From Planctomycetaceae bacterium (GTDB lineage: Bacteria; Planctomycetota; Planctomycetia; Pirellulales; Pirellulaceae): a stretch of DNA of 5,389 bases. The position numbers and the translations under genes are program-made. This document shows, piece by piece, positions 5,013 to 5,389 of the stretch. Within the stretch, counting starts at the first letter, position 1. Each line of letters begins with the position of its first letter. The stretch lies in contig SLMF01000273.1 in NCBI GenBank assembly GCA_007133715.1, positions 1 to 5,389 on the forward strand, read 5' to 3'. The notes under the pieces are model-generated. The model worked only from the letters and a program-made list of their open reading frames with translations. It made no database searches and had not been told where the DNA came from.

Positions 5013-5389
5013 TTAGAAGCGGCCGTCTTCCCAGAGGGGCAGGTAGCGGTAATAGGCTTGCAGGCAGAGGGCGGCCATTGCCGTGGAATAGACGCGTCCT
5101 CCGTAACTGCCCCAGACCGTGTGCGGCGGCCAACTGCCGGCCCCCGCCCCCTCGGTCGCTTGTGCAGCCAGCAGCTGGTGCTGCAGCCGCTCGTTCCAGG
5201 TCTCCCACGCCGGGCCGCCGATCTGAAACAGGGCCATGGTGGCGTAGTACCAGTAATAGAGATTCATAGGTCCCTCGCTGCCCGGCAACTCGTGCATCAG
5301 CGACTCGACCGCCTCGTCGATCGCGGCATCTCGCCGCTGCGGAAAGAGCATGAGTCGGCAAACCAGGGCTTCGGCGGTCATGGTCACCG
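5013..5389 (-). CDS. Squalene-cyclase/prenyltransferase-like repeat protein, C-terminal end (5' part outside window)
   Basis: About 124 residues are visible and the frame is open to the right edge, so the GTG at 5387-5385 and the nearby ATG are most likely internal. The sequence reads TMTAEALVCRLMLF, then MNLYYWYYATMALFQIGG with AWETWNERLQHQLLAAQ, then GSWPP, GSYGGRVYSTAMAALCLQAYYRYLP, and ends EDGRF. This resembles terminal alpha-helical repeats of the terpene cyclase/prenyltransferase superfamily, with a QW-like pattern of 'AAQ…GSW' followed by a 'G(R)VYSTAMAALCL' helix. Such proteins are frequent in planctomycetes, often as large secreted or membrane-linked proteins rather than true cyclases (family knowledge). 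The Asp-rich cyclase motif is not visible because the upstream part is missing, so enzymatic activity cannot be claimed. It converges on the + operon with a 60-bp gap. Confidence 0.8.
   Translation of the reverse strand, partial: VTMTAEALVCRLMLFPQRRDAAIDEAVESLMHELPGSEGPMNLYYWYYATMALFQIGGPAWETWNERLQHQLLAAQATEGAGAGSWPPHTVWGSYGGRVYSTAMAALCLQAYYRYLPLWEDGRF

Noticed and set aside
4504..5361. Antisense open frame of 285 codons overlapping the ppsR 3' end and the minus-strand repeat protein
   Set aside because: It overlaps a real gene on the same strand in another frame, and its low-complexity Arg/Ala/Pro-rich translation indicates a shadow.

Overview
The window looks like ordinary chromosomal core DNA from a GC-rich bacterium, most likely a planctomycete (inference). 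The main clues are the convergent gene at the right edge, which resembles the squalene-cyclase/prenyltransferase-like repeat proteins common in Planctomycetes, the divergent omega subunit, and separate coaC and coaB genes. No 16S rRNA or other decisive marker is present, so the phylum assignment is tentative.

Layout: eight genes run on the + strand from the left edge to about 4950, with gaps of 37 bp or less and several start/stop overlaps. In order they are the C-terminal part of triosephosphate isomerase (tpiA), a SecG translocase subunit with a long repeat-bearing acidic tail, a YicC-family endoribonuclease, guanylate kinase (gmk), an RNA polymerase omega subunit (rpoZ), phosphopantothenoylcysteine decarboxylase (coaC), phosphopantothenate-cysteine ligase (coaB), and a DUF299 kinase/pyrophosphorylase (PEP synthase / pyruvate phosphate dikinase regulator). 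A 60-bp convergent gap follows, holding imperfect inverted repeats. The C-terminal end of a minus-strand repeat protein then runs off the right edge.

How the genes fit together: the order yicC-gmk-rpoZ-coaB/C matches a widely conserved block (in Bacillus subtilis, yloC-remA-gmk-rpoZ-coaBC), and tpiA-secG adjacency is also seen in other phyla. The cluster joins glycolysis, PEP/pyruvate control, protein export, RNA decay, GTP supply, transcription and CoA synthesis. It reads as a growth-linked housekeeping operon rather than a dedicated pathway. No mobile element, CRISPR array, tRNA, rRNA or defence system is visible, and I found no convincing undescribed system. The most distinctive local feature is the array of six perfect 15-bp repeats (LPETD units) in the secG tail. 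No stretch over 300 bases lacks a gene.
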